Assembly (NCBI GenBank): GCA_902728285.1
Contig: CACVBU010000956.1
Coordinates: forward strand, 499,536-563,535
Direction of reading: 5' to 3'
Length of the DNA stretch: 64,000 nucleotides
Source of the DNA: Clytia hemisphaerica
Lineage: Eukaryota; Cnidaria; Hydrozoa; Leptothecata; Clytiidae
Shown here one piece after another: positions 1 through 13,200 of the stretch (within the stretch, counting starts at the first letter, position 1; each line of letters opens with the position of its first letter). The translations under genes were made by a program, and so were the position numbers. The notes below the pieces were generated by a model. The model made no database searches, had not been told where the DNA came from, and worked only from the letters and a program-made list of their open reading frames with translations.

Positions 1-1
1 A

Positions 2-139
2 GCAGCATATCCATACCACTGTAAAAAATGCAGCTATGTCCATCCATCACAAAACAAACTGGTACATGAAAAATACGTTCAACTGTTCCCAAATCATAGC
101 ATGTACAAGGACTTTCAAAAAGGGTGCAGAGATATGTAG
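2..139 (+). CDS. Possible C-terminal exon of an unidentified gene, Cys/His-rich
   Basis: An open frame enters from the left edge and ends at TAG 137-139, giving 45 residues. It contains a C-x2-C pair followed by two His residues (YHCKKCSYVHPSQNKLVHEK), which could be a small zinc-binding motif, then an aromatic and charged tail. I do not recognise the family. No start codon, signal or splice acceptor can be judged because the frame runs off the window. The downstream START gene is on the same strand but separated by a stop, so this is either the end of a separate upstream gene or a chance frame. An ORF of this length can occur by chance. Confidence 0.3.
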   Translation, partial: AAYPYHCKKCSYVHPSQNKLVHEKYVQLFPNHSMYKDFQKGCRDM

Positions 140-1467
140 CTTCAGAGTCGAACCATGCCAGAAGCACAAGAAGACAAAGTCCCTTGATCAATGGTTTGAT
201 TTTAATTTTCAATGATAGTCACAGGATTTTAAATTTAATCAATCAAGTGTCTACTGTAACTTTTATTTCATAAAATTCCAAATCAGTACCATATGATGCT
301 CAGAACCAGACAGAGTCTCTCGTTCATCCGTAGAGTTACTTTTAACTTCATTTTATTTGGTTTGTGCAAAATCTCATGATACAGTGCTTTTATCGAGAAA
401 ATAATATCCACGTTCCATCATGATTATATCGAAGTATTCTGAAGTTATGTAGTCTACAGTCTCCAGAGTTGATTTTTCAAGTCATTGGATGAACAAAAAT
501 GTCCCATATTTTGAAGTACGAACCATGAAAATCTTCTTTGAACAAGGCTTTCTTGTCTTGATGAGTTTCATTCACTTCTCAGATCCATATATGGACACTT
601 TCGAGAAATGAACAAGTCTTTCTTGTCTTGTTGATGAGTTTCATTTCACTATCTCATCCATAGCACACTTCGAGAGAAAATAGAAATCTCTTTTCCTCTT
701 GAGGTTCAAAATGCTACCTTGTTATTTAACTGAAAGAACAAGAGAAGAGATAGTTCTGTATAAATTGGTTACAAAAAGGAATTCAACCTTGATATTAAAT
801 ATCTTCTTGTATCTTCACCATCATAGAAAAATAAACATTGAAACTTTCCATAATGATAGTTCAATAATAATATGACCTATTTCAGTTAATATTAACACTG
901 CTCAGCCACAAAATGATCAATGAAGATCTCGTAAAGATTGCAGTTTTTCTCAATAAAAATTTTCCAGTCGCCATTTTCTTCTAGCTCGTTTTTTGAGCAA
1001 GACTAGAATCTCGTTTGGTTTTCTCGCGCCCTTGACGGGAAATACTCACTCGGGTAGTTTTACTTTTTGCGGGAAAAACATGAGCGAGTTTCTTTGCTGT
1101 CGAGTTCAACTGTAGCAATACACTATTCCTTTAATCTTTTTCTATATATCTTCTACCCTAAACATTGTCGATCCCCTTACTCATTGATTTTCAGGTAAAT
1201 ATTTTTCAGAGTTTTATTTTTTTTTATCTTTAATTGTTCGATAGCCTCCTTTTCAAAAAGATCCACCCAAAAGATTTTTAAATTTGGCTTTCAGCCCTCT
1301 TAATAATCCTTGAAAGATATCTAGATTGCAACACTGCGTTCGTATTATATATTTCCACCCATCCGGCTATTCTATTTTAATTAGTAGTGTAATTTTGTTT
1401 ATTTTAATAAAAAATAAAATTATAAAAATAACCTCTTTTCTTTGAAATCTTCTAAAATCTTCTATAG
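140..1467. other. Non-coding stretch before the START-gene exons
   Basis: AT-rich, with no convincing exon. An imperfect tandem duplication of about 70 bp lies at roughly 540-680 (the phrase tttcttgtcttg with gatgagtttcatt occurs twice). The N-terminal exon of the downstream START gene should lie here or further upstream, but I could not locate it on the + strand. Confidence 0.5.
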
Positions 1468-4400
1468 GAGTCGTCATTATACGAATACAAAGTGCTAGGT
1501 GAGTTGAAGAGTGACGTCCAAACGTTTGTCAAAGTTTACATGGATTTGGAATATCGCAAATCATGGGATTCGTATGTAAAAGGTACGAAAACTACCTTAT
1601 TGATATTATATTTCGCGTGTATTAAATTTCGCGATTCACTAAATTGGGCATTTTCAAAAAGTGGTAATAAAGAAAGAAAATGACTGATTTCGCTTGAAAC
1701 ACAACTTATTGCCGACCCAAAAAAATATGAGCGTTTTGATTGGTCGAGAGCATCGAGATATTTGCGATATTTCATATTTCTCTAGTCTGGAAATATGACC
1801 GCGTTGACTTTTGGGGGACTGGGTAAGCGGCGGGAGAAAAATCAAAACAAAACCACCGAAAAGAACTGACTTTCGGAGAAACTGACTTGGGAGTCAAAGG
1901 GAAAACGCAACAAAAATATTTTCAGATTAACTTTTACTTTGGAGTTCTTCCATAAAAGACACTAAAATCAAATCTGATGAACTAAGAAATTATAAAACTA
2001 CTTGAGACCACCGAAATATTTTCAGCTTTTGGTATAAAATTCGTCCTTGTGTGATAACCAAACAGTTTTTTATCAATGCATACAAAAAAACTTGAGATTC
2101 TTGAATGTTTGCCAATAAGATTTCTCATAACATAGCAAGGGAACTGAAATGTCTTGTATTAAACCAAGTGACGAGTGATTTTTATAAAAGTTCTCTCCTA
2201 ATTCTCGTTCTCGACGAGGTACGTCCTTGAATTTTCAACTCAACAATCATTTACATCTTCCTTCTAAAATTCGAAACATTTAAAGCTTGACGATAATCAA
2301 GAAAGTATCCAAATTGTTTTGCTCTTGAAAAAATGTTGTTCTTTTAACCATTACATACATTTCCATCATGGAACTTCTTTCATCCTCTGCTGCTATTCTT
2401 TTCCATGCATCGAAATAAAAACATAGGAAAAGACTGAATGTTATCAATCTGATTAATCCAATGATGAAGGGTTTCTTCTCTATCGAAACAATACTGTACA
2501 CCATCTGCATTTTGAATTATCAATCTAGAAACTTTCAAATACATCTCTGAAAATCTGCAATTCTCTTCAACACAAAACTTCTGGATCGAAAATGATCGAA
2601 AATGCTTCTCTGTTTTGTTTTTGTGTGAATATTTTCGGCGGGAACATATCGAATGTTTTATTGTTCGAATCTAACGTTCGAATTAGATTTTCGAATAAAA
2701 ACATTCGAAACTACACAGAAGAAAGAAGCAAGGCGGAAGTAAGTTTTAAAACAAAAACAAAAATAAATTTATATCAGGACAATTTTTTTGAGTCGACAAT
2801 AAATTAGTTATCACATGACTTCTCGTGCAATACTCGATATTTTACTCGTTCCGAGATTTTACCGATATTTTTCCTCGCCTAAAGGCTCGGAAAAATATTA
2901 CGGAAAAATCTCGGAACTCGTAAAATATTTCTCGTATTGCACTCGAAGTCATGCGATAACTAGTACGTATTGGGTGTAAACATACCAAAAATAGTAACAA
3001 AACTAGTGACAAAAATAGTAACTAAGTGTAACAAATAAGTATTTTCGATTTTCGACCTATTTTGAAAATTGTTCGCGTGTATTTAATTTCGCGATTTTGT
3101 TTTTTTTGAAAAATTTAAACGGTATTAAATTTCGCGAAATTTGGCCTAAAAAATCGCGAAATTAAGTACCTGTGAAATTTTGTAACACACGAATATAATA
3201 CCAATAAGGTAAGAACCATTTTGAAAGGTCGACACGTTTGTCAGTCTATTATGTACATAAAGCCATGTGCTCGATCAAAACTTTATCAATTATTCGGTAA
3301 ACATATCTTTATTGCCAGGTTTTTTACATCTGTGGAGATTGTAAATCAGCATTTTATAATATTTGTTATTTTTAATTTTTAGAGCTGTATGAGAAAGAAG
3401 ATGAACATGAAGGATCCTTTATTTATTGGAATGTTAACTATCCTTTCCCATTGGCTAATCGGGATGTATCTTTTCAAAAATTATTCCTCGTGTTATGTCT
3501 GTCAACACGAAAAATCATTTAAGATAACGTACCAAGCTATCATACCCCTGTAAAAATTCAAACAGCGCCGCGGCGCTTATTTTGAGGAAATACGGTATTC
3601 GCAATCTGAAATTACTTTACTAGTGGTGTAACAGGAACAAGAGTACATTACTCACAAAGGCCACGAGTAAATCTATTGAACAAAAATTTGACTTTCATTT
3701 TACGCGATTTAAGCGATCTAAGGTCTCCAATGTACGTCCTGTTTTTTTTGAAAAATTAGTGAATGAATTTTTAGGTATTTTGATAATCAAATCTTTGATG
3801 GCAAGTAGAAAAGTCCATTCCTTAACAAACGTTACTTTACCGTACCTATAGTATACTTACATACGAGAATGTAGAGAAATGACAGAAGAGACGACAAATA
3901 AAACACCAACTTGGGTCATCTTATCAGAAAGCAAACAAATTTCTTCTTGTCCAGACAAGTCGGGTGTAGTTCGTGTCAACGATTACAAACAAAACTTGAG
4001 CATACAACATAAAGATGAAAACACTACGAAACGTTTGTTATTTTCTTTTCTTTAGAGAGTTAAAGATTTTCTAATACTCTCTACACACGGGTTCGAAAAC
4101 CCTCCTCGGTGGAAAAACTTGCCTCTATTTGGGGGAAAAGTCAAAATTTAGTTGCAGAGTCTATGGCTACCCTACTAAAAGGCCAGATGATCGAGTAAAC
4201 AAAAATAAGCTACCAATAACTTATCTAATCTCTCATTGAGTTAATTGCTCACTTTACACGTTTATATGATAAAGATATTAGGATATCAAAATTTGAAAAT
4301 CAATACTTTGAGGGATTGAATTTCGAGAATTTGTCCTTTTTTTGAGGCTTTTGCGACACTTAGAGAGACTACTTTTCCCAATTTTCAGCCGGAATTTTCA

Positions 4401-5237
4401 GATTAAATCCAATTTCCGAGAATTAATGACCCTTTGATGGAGTCGGTTTTTGATATTTCGTAATTTTGAGACCTTTTTAGGGACTCTTTGCCAATTCATG
4501 TTTATTGTACCCCTTTGAGAGACTTTTGAGAGCTAAAAAAGGGACCCTTATGACTCGCACATTGATACCTTACTCTTAGGTTTCAAATAAACGGGGGGGG
4601 GGTTGGAAAATTTTCTAGATTTTAATAAACAGGGGGGGACCTAATTGCCGGGGGGTTGGAAATTGTACTTCTTAAACCCAAAAATAAGGTAAAAATAGGC
4701 TAAAATCAGGCTATTTAGAGCAAAATAAGGAGCCTTCTCTTTGACAGCTGAAAATATTCTTAGAGATTAATAAACGGGGGGGTCCTAATAAGGTCCGGGG
4801 GGGGGTTGGAAATTTTTCGAAAAATTGACAAGCGGGGGGCCCCGTTTATTTGGAACCTAAGAGTATCCTTTAGTCTGAACTTTATTTTTGCAAGTTTTTT
4901 GTCTTCTGTTTTCAGTGTTCATGCATTACAAAGACAACCCAGGAGGTTCAATACCCACATGGCTCATCAACTGGGCTGCTAAGGTTTGTTTTGCATAAAG
5001 TTAATCTTTTCTAAAAACTTGAAATTGAATTGTCCTTTTTCGTTGTAAAAAGGCATTTTTCATGTTTTTCTTATCCAGATATTATTACCATTACGATTTC
5101 AGCCCCATTTTGAATAACTTCTCTTGTAATTTTTCTTTTCCTTGTAGAAAGGAGTTCCAAGCTTCTTGACAGAAATGAAGAAGGCGTCCGATGGCTATCC
5201 AAAATATTTGGAAAAGAAAAAAAAGGGGAAAAAGTGA
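1468..5237 (+). CDS. PCTP: Phosphatidylcholine transfer protein-like (START domain, StarD2), 5' end missing
   Basis: START-domain lipid carrier that in animals binds phosphatidylcholine in a hydrophobic pocket and moves it between membranes in the cytosol. Exons read from sequence: 1468-1582, 3383-3465, 3875-4032, 4916-4983 and 5148-5237 (TGA 5235-5237). Translated pieces align in order with vertebrate PCTP: LYEYKVLGEL, then YRKSWDSYVK, YWNVNYPFPLANRD, SGVVRVNDYKQNLSI, DNPGGSIPTWLINWAAK and KGVPSFLTEMKKA. The tail is lysine-rich. Phases agree at the joins 1582/3383, 4032/4916 and 4983/5148. Between 3465 (phase 0) and 3875 (phase 2 needed) a short exon of 3n+2 bases, encoding the strand after NRD, is expected but was not found. 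The N-terminal exon(s) are also not visible. About 170 of the usual ~214 residues are covered. Family identity is secure; completeness is not. Confidence 0.85.
2805..2962. repeat. Near-perfect palindrome (foldback element) in a START-gene intron
   Basis: The left arm starts tagttatcacatgactt and the right arm ends aagtcatgcgataacta. The two arms, each about 75 bp, are reverse complements over almost their whole length, with a tiny loop near 2880. This is typical of a short foldback transposon and could form a long hairpin in RNA or single-stranded DNA. Confidence 0.8.
3060..3185. repeat. Small inverted repeat of the 'aaatttcgcg' family
   Basis: Contains repeated aaatttcgcg and cgcgaaatt words facing each other (for example 3085-3096 and 3150-3162). 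Similar words occur near 1610-1640, 10715-10790 and 57940-58045, so they seem to belong to a dispersed non-autonomous repeat family. Confidence 0.45.
4573..4863. mobile_element. MITE with TA target duplication (mariner-like), copy A
   Basis: Terminal inverted repeats CTCTTAGGTTTCAAATAAAC and the complement of CCGTTTATTTGGAACCTAAGAG bound a 291-bp element flanked by TA on both sides. The interior has G-runs and no coding capacity. A second copy in the same family lies at 30481-30978. TA duplication suggests a Tc1/mariner-type transposase, by inference. Confidence 0.75.
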
Positions 5238-7266
5238 ACTGACTTATTCGAACGTCTAGGATTTTTATTATAATGCATGCATTTTATTACCACCAAATCA
5301 CTCATCCCTCTTTGAGATATTTTACGTGTTAGCCCAGTGATTACTAGATGACGTTAATGATGAGTGGTCAAGGCGTCAACTCCTTACGACTTTTAGATTC
5401 TTTTGATAGTTTTCACGGGGTCTATTGTCTGCTGGTTGGGCTTTTTTGAACTGATTGGAACACTGTGGGAATTCTAACAGGAAACTGACGCTTTGACCAC
5501 TCAGCCATTGCTCCTCAGTTAAAAAGAACATTGCTTATAATATAAGCGTCACCTGGTACAACTAGTGTAATTTCTTTTTCTTTCTATTAAAGTTTTTTTT
5601 CGACAAGATAAAAGTTGTATTCTCGGTGAAGTGATGTTATGAACTTCAGGGTGTAAACAATTTTTTAGTGTTTTGGTTTACAGTCTAGTCTTTCTAGATT
5701 TTTACGAAATGAGGGTTTTAGCTGATTCATAATTACACGGAATCATCGATAAGTTGAGAATCTTTTTTAACTGTTTTTGTTTTTGTTTTTATGCACAAAC
5801 ATTTTGTCTGTTTTTCGTTAGGATATGCTCCGACTTTAGGTCATTTTTAATAAAAAACATATTTATTAATTTTGAGTTTGGAAACTATTCTAGTCGCGAG
5901 TTAGGGAGTTGCTAGTTTCGAGTTTCGAGTTGGGGAGTTAAAAAATTACCGGCTACCGAAAAAGAATAACATACATCAAAAGTACGATTTTGAAAGTAAA
6001 TGTAATATGAGAGTAATATATAACACATATAATACGTATAATATATATACCACCTGTAATAAGCTTATTTGCCTTAAACACGTGCGCTGAGAGCATGGAA
6101 AGCTATTTTCTACTGTCAATTCATATCCATTTATATTTCCTGCATCACATTGAATATAAATATAATTCTTGATTAAAGTGACTTTAAAACCATTGTATTT
6201 TATAATGTGATCAAAATTTTTATTAAAAAGTGTCAATTCCAATGATAAAATGACAAAAGAAAGTGTCATTATTTTTCTAGCTCTATAAGCTATCTCTACG
6301 AATTTTTCGAGGCTAAGATGACTGTCAACTTATATCCTTTTATACAATAAGCATCACTTGCAGTATGATCAATATTTTTTGGGGAATTTGTTTGACAATC
6401 ATTGTATTTAAAGATTTTGTCAATATTTTTACAAGAACGTGTCATGTTGTCAGTATTATGACAATGACATAACAGAACATAACAGTACTAAGTATTTTGG
6501 CTTTGCTAGCCAGCATCTTACCAGTTTCATGATTTTAAAGTCAATAATATGTTTGGTACTGGCTAATTTGAAAATTGTACTTTTCGGCTACATTAGTTTA
6601 AATTAGAAAATTTTCGGTCGCCGTAAAGTTTTACGAACATCCCAACTTGAAACTAGCAACTCCCCAACTCCCCAACTCCCCAACTCACCAACTAGAACAT
6701 TACCTAGACTCATTAATTTTAGTACTTTCATAATTATAGGGTAGTTTATAAATAAACGCATCACAGATTTGTATTGTAATTTTTGTAAATGTTTATAGAT
6801 GAATTTTCCTTTCCAGGAATAAATTTTCAAATTTTTAAAAGCTATTACATTCTTTATTAGACAGGAATTTTAAGAACTTTTAACTTCGCAAGGTCTCAAA
6901 AAAGCCTCAAATTTTTTTTCTATCACTTCTTTATCGTTGAGTTTTGAATCATCGATATTCTATAAATAGGTCGTCAAAATAATGGATTACTTGTTATTTG
7001 TGCGTAACCATAGAAACTATTCAAAAATTTTACTCTTCTGAATGAATTATTGTTATACTGAATATAAAATGTCATCAAAAATTTTGTTCAATAATAAATT
7101 CATTCAACATTTCTACATTGAATAATTTTTGTCTAACAAATTCTTCTCTTACAGATTTCTCAATTTGTTGATTTTCTTTTTTGGTAATTTTTTAAAAGAA
7201 TGACATAAAAATCATGATGTGAAGATTGAAAAAGAATGTGAATGAGAAGAAGAGCAACAAGAAGTA
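5238..7266. other. Intergenic region between START gene and GPCR gene
   Basis: Holds the 3' flank of the START gene (an AATAAA lies near 5849), the foldback element at 5888-6697, and the short AT-rich upstream region of the GPCR gene. No exon was recognised. Confidence 0.5.
5888..6697. mobile_element. Inverted-repeat element with 'gagttgggg' termini
   Basis: The left end (ttctagtcgcgagttaggga) and the right end (cccaactcaccaactagaac) are imperfect inverted repeats. They carry short tandem gagttgggg/ccccaactc units and an inner matched segment (ccggctaccgaaaa against ttttcggtcgcc). The interior is AT-rich without a transposase. Non-autonomous DNA element; superfamily not determined. Confidence 0.5.
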
Positions 7267-10200
7267 ATGTTTTATAGCAAATCATCATTACTTCTTATTG
7301 TATTTCTATGTTTTGTTTATGTGGAAAGTCAAACATACCATAAAGGGGAAGTGTGCGGTGCTGGCCATTCATGCCCTTTAGATTGTGTCACCTACCCTGG
7401 TCAATTTTACTGTGTTTGCCGTCAAGCTCATATTGCCCCGGGTCCAGGCTTAACATGGAAAGAGAATTTCACAGATTGTACCAATGATTACAGTCCGTAT
7501 GGTATTCATCCTTATGAGTCAGGAGCAGTTGTTGGATTTCCATTTTTCGATTATGAGAGGCTTCCCAATGAAATGTTTACCAGTAATAACGTAAGTCGAA
7601 TTTTTAATACAGAGAACTTTCTCTCTCTCTAATAGCGCTCCGCAACGCTTACGTCATAATTATTACTTTTCACTTTTTTTGACATTTGTACGAGTTGCAA
7701 TCCCACAATTCAATGCGGCTTAATCAAAGATACGTGCAAGTTGTTATATATCTTTTGTCAAATGATGTAATTAACGTACAAAACAGATTAACGCAAAGGT
7801 TGATGGGATTGGAACTCGTACAAACACATCGAGAGTAATGATTATGTCAAAAAATAAAATCTATTTTTAGATTCAGCGCGGTGCGCTATTTGAAATTGTA
7901 TTTGATCTTTCTATAGTTCGAACTATACTTCCCGATTAAGAGGAAACCCTCGTAAAGTACTTTTTATAATTCGAACAAATTAGACTTCCCGTTGGACCTT
8001 GAATAAACGAGAGTTAACTGTATGATTGTCATAGCTTCATGGGCCCGTCAACGGTGGGGTCGGGGGGTCCATCGCCCCCCCCTACTTTTTGGTAAACCAT
8101 GTCATACGTTTTTAAGAGTTACTATTTTAAGCTGGAGACCAAATCAAACCACAAAAACTATTATTCTCCCCTAATACACAGGAAAAAATTTTCGATTTCC
8201 AAGGTTGGAAATTCAATACTTTTGGGTTGGAAATTTTGGTTTTATAATTGAAGGTTGGAAATTTGAGCGATTACCTTAAGCTGATTTGGAAAACGTAAAT
8301 TACCCATAGGTTTTGTAGAATAAACCAATGCCCTTGAAAAATCAAGTGAAAAAAACCCATGTAGAAATGACAATTTTCCAAGGCTGGTTGGAAAACATGA
8401 CTTTTTGGGTGGGAAATTTTTATTTTCCAAACAGTTTGGGAATCGAAAAAAAAGGTCAAAAATCGATGTGAAAATACATATTTTAGTAAATTTGATACCT
8501 CAAGTTGAAAAACTAGACTTTTTGGGTCGGAAATTTGTGTTTCTCCCAAACAGTTTGGAAATCGTTAAAAATCCATGTGGAAATTACATTTTTCTGAGAT
8601 TGAGACCCTTTCTTGGAAATTTAGACTTTTTGGGTTGGAAATTTGTGTTTCTCCAAACAGTTTGGAAAACGTTAAAAATCCATGTGGAAATTACATTTTT
8701 GTGAAATTGAAACTCTTTCGATTGGAAAACTAGACTTTTTGGGTTGGAAATTTGTGTTTTTCCAAACAGTTTGGAAAACGTTAAAAATCCATGTGGAAAA
8801 TACATTTTTGTGAAATTGAAACTCTTTCGATTGGAAAACTAGACTTTTTGGGTTGGAAATTTGTGTTTTTCAAAACATTTGGAAAACGTTAAAAATCCAT
8901 GTGGAAATTACATTTTTCTAACCATTTTCTGCGCATGTCCTTGGGAAAACCACAAGCGATTTTTCGCTCAAAACTGTTTTGATGTATAGCTAACCTAGAT
9001 ATTAGGTTATAATGTGAGCAGTCAAGCTGTAAGTTTCCGTCAGGTGAGGCGTCTCTTCGGAGCGGCCTCGGTCAATCGCAGTGAGTTCGCACAGTGAAGC
9101 ACATAGGGTACTTGTGTCATAGTTTCAAATAGCGCCCTGCTGAGCTGTGTGAGTGATCTAAGATCAACCACGTATCTGTGCGAACAATAACGAGAGATTG
9201 ACCGGGAGCCATCGAGCCTAGGCTAGCGAGTGACTGTTCACAAAAACAAAAACCTTGTTAAGATCTCTTTCCACATCTCTGCCATCACTTTTTGGATTTT
9301 GGCTTTTTTCAACGTGAATTTTAAAAAATTCCAACCTTGTTAAATTTGGATTTTGGCTTTTTTCAACGTGAATTTTAAAAAATTCCAACCTTGTTAAATT
9401 TGGATTTTGGCTTTTTTCAACCTGGATTTACGAAAATTCCAAGCCATGGAAAATGCAAAATTTTCAACCTTGGAGAATGTCCCACATTTTCAGGTTGGAT
9501 TTTCCATTGGATTTTATCTTTTTTCCAACTAAGAAAACTTGAAATTTCCAACCTTGGAAATCGAAAATTTTTTCCAGTGATAGATTGTTTTGAAGATATA
9601 AAAAGTGAAAAATTTTCTTTGTCGCCCAACCATGGTGGGCGACATTTTTTTCCAAAATGTTGACCCCCATATGTTGGCCCCCTTAATCAAAATGGCTTGC
9701 CGGGGCCCACGAGGTTGTTTTATCATACTGTCACTATACCAATTGAACAAAAATTCAAAGGAGCTTATTTTAACAGAACTAATTACCTCGATGTGATGGT
9801 ATTGAAGCGGTATATTTTGCGGGACTTATTCGCACTGTCGACCCTCAACTTTCAAAGGTTTTCAAATTTTTGAAACCTTAAGTGATACAAAAATTATTGT
9901 AACTGCACTTTAAATTCTTATTTCCTATTACTGGTTTTCTGTCTACAGTTTCATCACTCAAATTTCAGAGCCATTTCATTCGTTCTCGTTCTTAAAGTTC
10001 TTAAAGAATCTTGTAAATAATGATACTTTATCATGCTAAAATCAGTTTAAACTAATTTTAGTCTTAAACATTTTCTCAGGTTTATCAAGATTTTTTACCT
10101 CGTAATGCTCGTTTGAATGCCAATGAGAACAACAAAGGTTCCTGGTGTGCTCCTGGTGATTCTACTGAATCGTGGCTCATGGTTGATCTTGGTAATGTTT

Positions 10201-13200
10201 CAACCATATCTGCAGTAGGTTCCCAAGGAAGAGCTGGCGTCAGCGTTGTCTTTGCTGCCAAGACATACAAGTTACAATGGAGTACAGATAATGTGACCTG
10301 GCATTATTTGGAAGACTCTGGTTCACCAAACATTTTCCCAGGCAATGAAGACGGAGATACGATTGTTTACAACTTCATTGTTCCGCATTTGAAAGCGCGT
10401 TATTTGAAGTTTATACCGATTGAATACAACAATCTGAAGTGTATGAGGTAACAGTTTTATTCTTATATGAATAATTGTATAGTAAGTCAATTATATTTTA
10501 ATTAAAACACATGGGATTAAAAATTCGGACAAAAATCGTCCCTGATGAGAATTACTACGATAGTATAAAACTTACCGGATTTCTGTGCTAAAAATAAGGA
10601 AGTTGAAATTCTCACTCAATTAAATGACAAGAGGTTTTCCTTCCCTATTTGCTTTTAGAAAAATCAGTTATCAAAATAACTAAACAATTCTTACTTCTTT
10701 AATGGGATTAATTTTCGCGGGGATTACATTTCGCGGATTTCGTCGATTTGGAAATTTGAAAAGGTCTTATCCGCGAAATTCTTTTAATTAAATTTCAGAA
10801 AATGTCCTAAGACCACTTTTATCATGTTTACCGCCATCAAAGAAGCGCTAATAGTGTGTATTTCACAACCAACATGCATAGTAAACCACTCAAAAAAAAT
10901 TAAAAAGTCTCTGAAATTACCAGTGTTCAAAACACTGGCGTAAATCTTAAAGTTTCACTTTTTCACTTTTTCTTGCCTTTTTAACCTTTTTTGTCCGCTG
11001 ACGTTTTGACGTTTTGATGCTCCTTATTAAACTAGGTATACTATGTATCCTATGTGCTCTTATCTTTTCATTGATAGAGTCGGAGTGCTTGGTTGGAAGA
11101 ATGTGAATGAATGTGAGAACGGTTGGAACAGATGTGATCCATTGGCCAAATGTACGGATACTGTGGATTCTTATTATTGCACATGTCCAGTTGGTTATCA
11201 CGATGCTTTGTACAACGGTTTCTTTTGTGTGCAAATCAACGAGTGTATCGAAAGAAGACCTAGTTATAAACATAATTGTAGCCATCTTGCAACCTGTACT
11301 GATTATGATGGTGGCTTCAATTGTGACTGCAATCCAGGTTTGTATTTTACCTTTCGTTTATATTTTTCATAAATTTGAGTAAGGCGAATAGTATTCGGTC
11401 AATCTTTAGAATCCTTAGCATCTTTCGTGAGACGCAACCGCATGTGACTGGTTCAAAAGTATATATGATTTTAAGACTTTTTGAAAGGGGGCCCGCAAAT
11501 TAGGCCTTGCTGTAGGCAAAACTCCTAACCAAGATAGATAGGTGGAAAGTTGACAATTTTTCAAAGTCGAACTAAAAGAAAATGATTGGATACAAAAAAA
11601 AAGTATACTACAACAAATCAACAAAATTCTTTCAGATGGAGTATGATTGACATCAAATTTTGTCTGACAGATTTCAGATAATTTTAAAGCTTTCAGGGTG
11701 TTTGAGTACAAGACTCAGTATACTTTTTTTTCTCAGAAAGTCATGCTCTATCCTATTTTCCAGTTTTGTAAAAAAAGATAATTCTAAATTGAAAATTTTG
11801 CATATATGATGAGAATAACTGGAAGTATATCGTACCCCCTTTTTGTTTTGAGTTGTTATCGATCTTGTTCGGTTGGCCAGAGAACTCCATTGTTATTAGA
11901 ATTTGTCAATAATTTCCGCATTATCCGTTCAGGTTTTCGTGGTGATGGTTATTACTGCGAAGATGCTATTGAATGTGAGATGACACCACCTGCAAATCCT
12001 GGGTATTGGTGCAAACCACTTGCTGATTGTATCAACACTTTTGGCAGTTACGAATGCAGATGCAAACTTGGATACGACGGTCAGTAGTTTGTGCAGTTTG
12101 TCAACATCGAGAATCGGCATGACTGACACTGAAATTTTTTTCAATTACGAACTGATTTTAGAGGGGCTTAAAAGGGTTAAAACCCGTACGTCTTTCACGC
12201 TTTTATCTCTCATTGTTACCAAACTAATTTCTCTGGATAACTGTTTCTTCTAGTTAGGATGAACGAAGCAAGGAAAGGGTTGAGGAACAAAAAGTAAATA
12301 AACCAGCCGAGGCTGGAAGGTCAGCCAATAGAGCTTAGCTAGATAGCTTTAATAAGTGGGTTAACAGATGTAAGAGATGCACTGAAACAGAGTAGACTAA
12401 ATATGTTGAATTGTACAAAATGTGAAACATTTGATAACTTGATTTAAAATTATGTAAAACAAGCCTGAGAGCTCCTCCAGCCCCTCCCCCCCCCCACGAG
12501 AAGCTCAAAGTATACTTCTCTTTAGCATTGTCCCTATAGTACGTACGCAAAGATTTTCCAAATATTTGACACCCCCTCCCCCTTGTACGCAGAGAACAAT
12601 AGAAATGATTTTGTTTAAACAATAGATGTACGCTTTTGCTAAACCCCCTCTCCTCCCTTCACTGTGTACGTACTATATAAATGGCCCCTCCAGTCTGGGT
12701 AAATAAATTTTGTAGTTTAGTACCCTCAAGTTACACAACATGCACACAACCATCTGAAGACTTTGCTGGTCGCAAATGATAATCGAAAGCAAAACTTAAA
12801 ATTCATAACTATGCGGGGAAGCTCATTTTCCCCCCGTTTTGCTTTAAACTCGCTTTTGATTGGTCTATGAATTTGGGCGATTGATTTACCGCCTTGGCGG
12901 AATAAACACACAACCATAATAAATAAATTCAACAGGGCAGCGGTGTAGCAATTAATTTCAACTGGGAGTCCTCTCTTCTGTGCCAAGCACTGGCAGTGTT
13001 TTTTAAACTTTAAAACAATGTTAAATGAAGACCAGATTGATCTGTTTGTTATGGCTGTTCAATTTGTGACGAGAGTGTGCATGTTGTGTAACTTGACGGC
13101 AGCCCGCTTTCTGCAAGTCTGATAAGAGATATCTATAAACTGTTATCGCCATTCATTCCATTCCATCATTCAGTCAAAATGTGCGCCAAGGTTAGAAAAG

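Noticed and set aside
376-470. Minus-strand frame of about 35 codons
   Set aside because: No acceptor, no recognised family; frames of this length are common by chance.
890-1010. Minus-strand frame (GDWKIFIEKN...) that faintly resembles the N-terminal strand of START domains next to the PCTP-like gene
   Set aside because: It is on the wrong strand for the gene, the upstream acceptor is poor, and the + strand is also open. Similarity is too weak and short.
8242-8805. Several overlapping ORFs on both strands
   Set aside because: They are translations of the ~109-bp tandem units of a transposon and recur at 58390-58705.
9391-9796. ORFs of 60-90 codons on both strands
   Set aside because: Built from ttggattttggctttttt and ttccaac repeats at the transposon's right end; no independent coding signal.
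10530-10560. 'ctgatgag' word as a hammerhead ribozyme core
   Set aside because: The partner cgaaac core and the three stems are absent.
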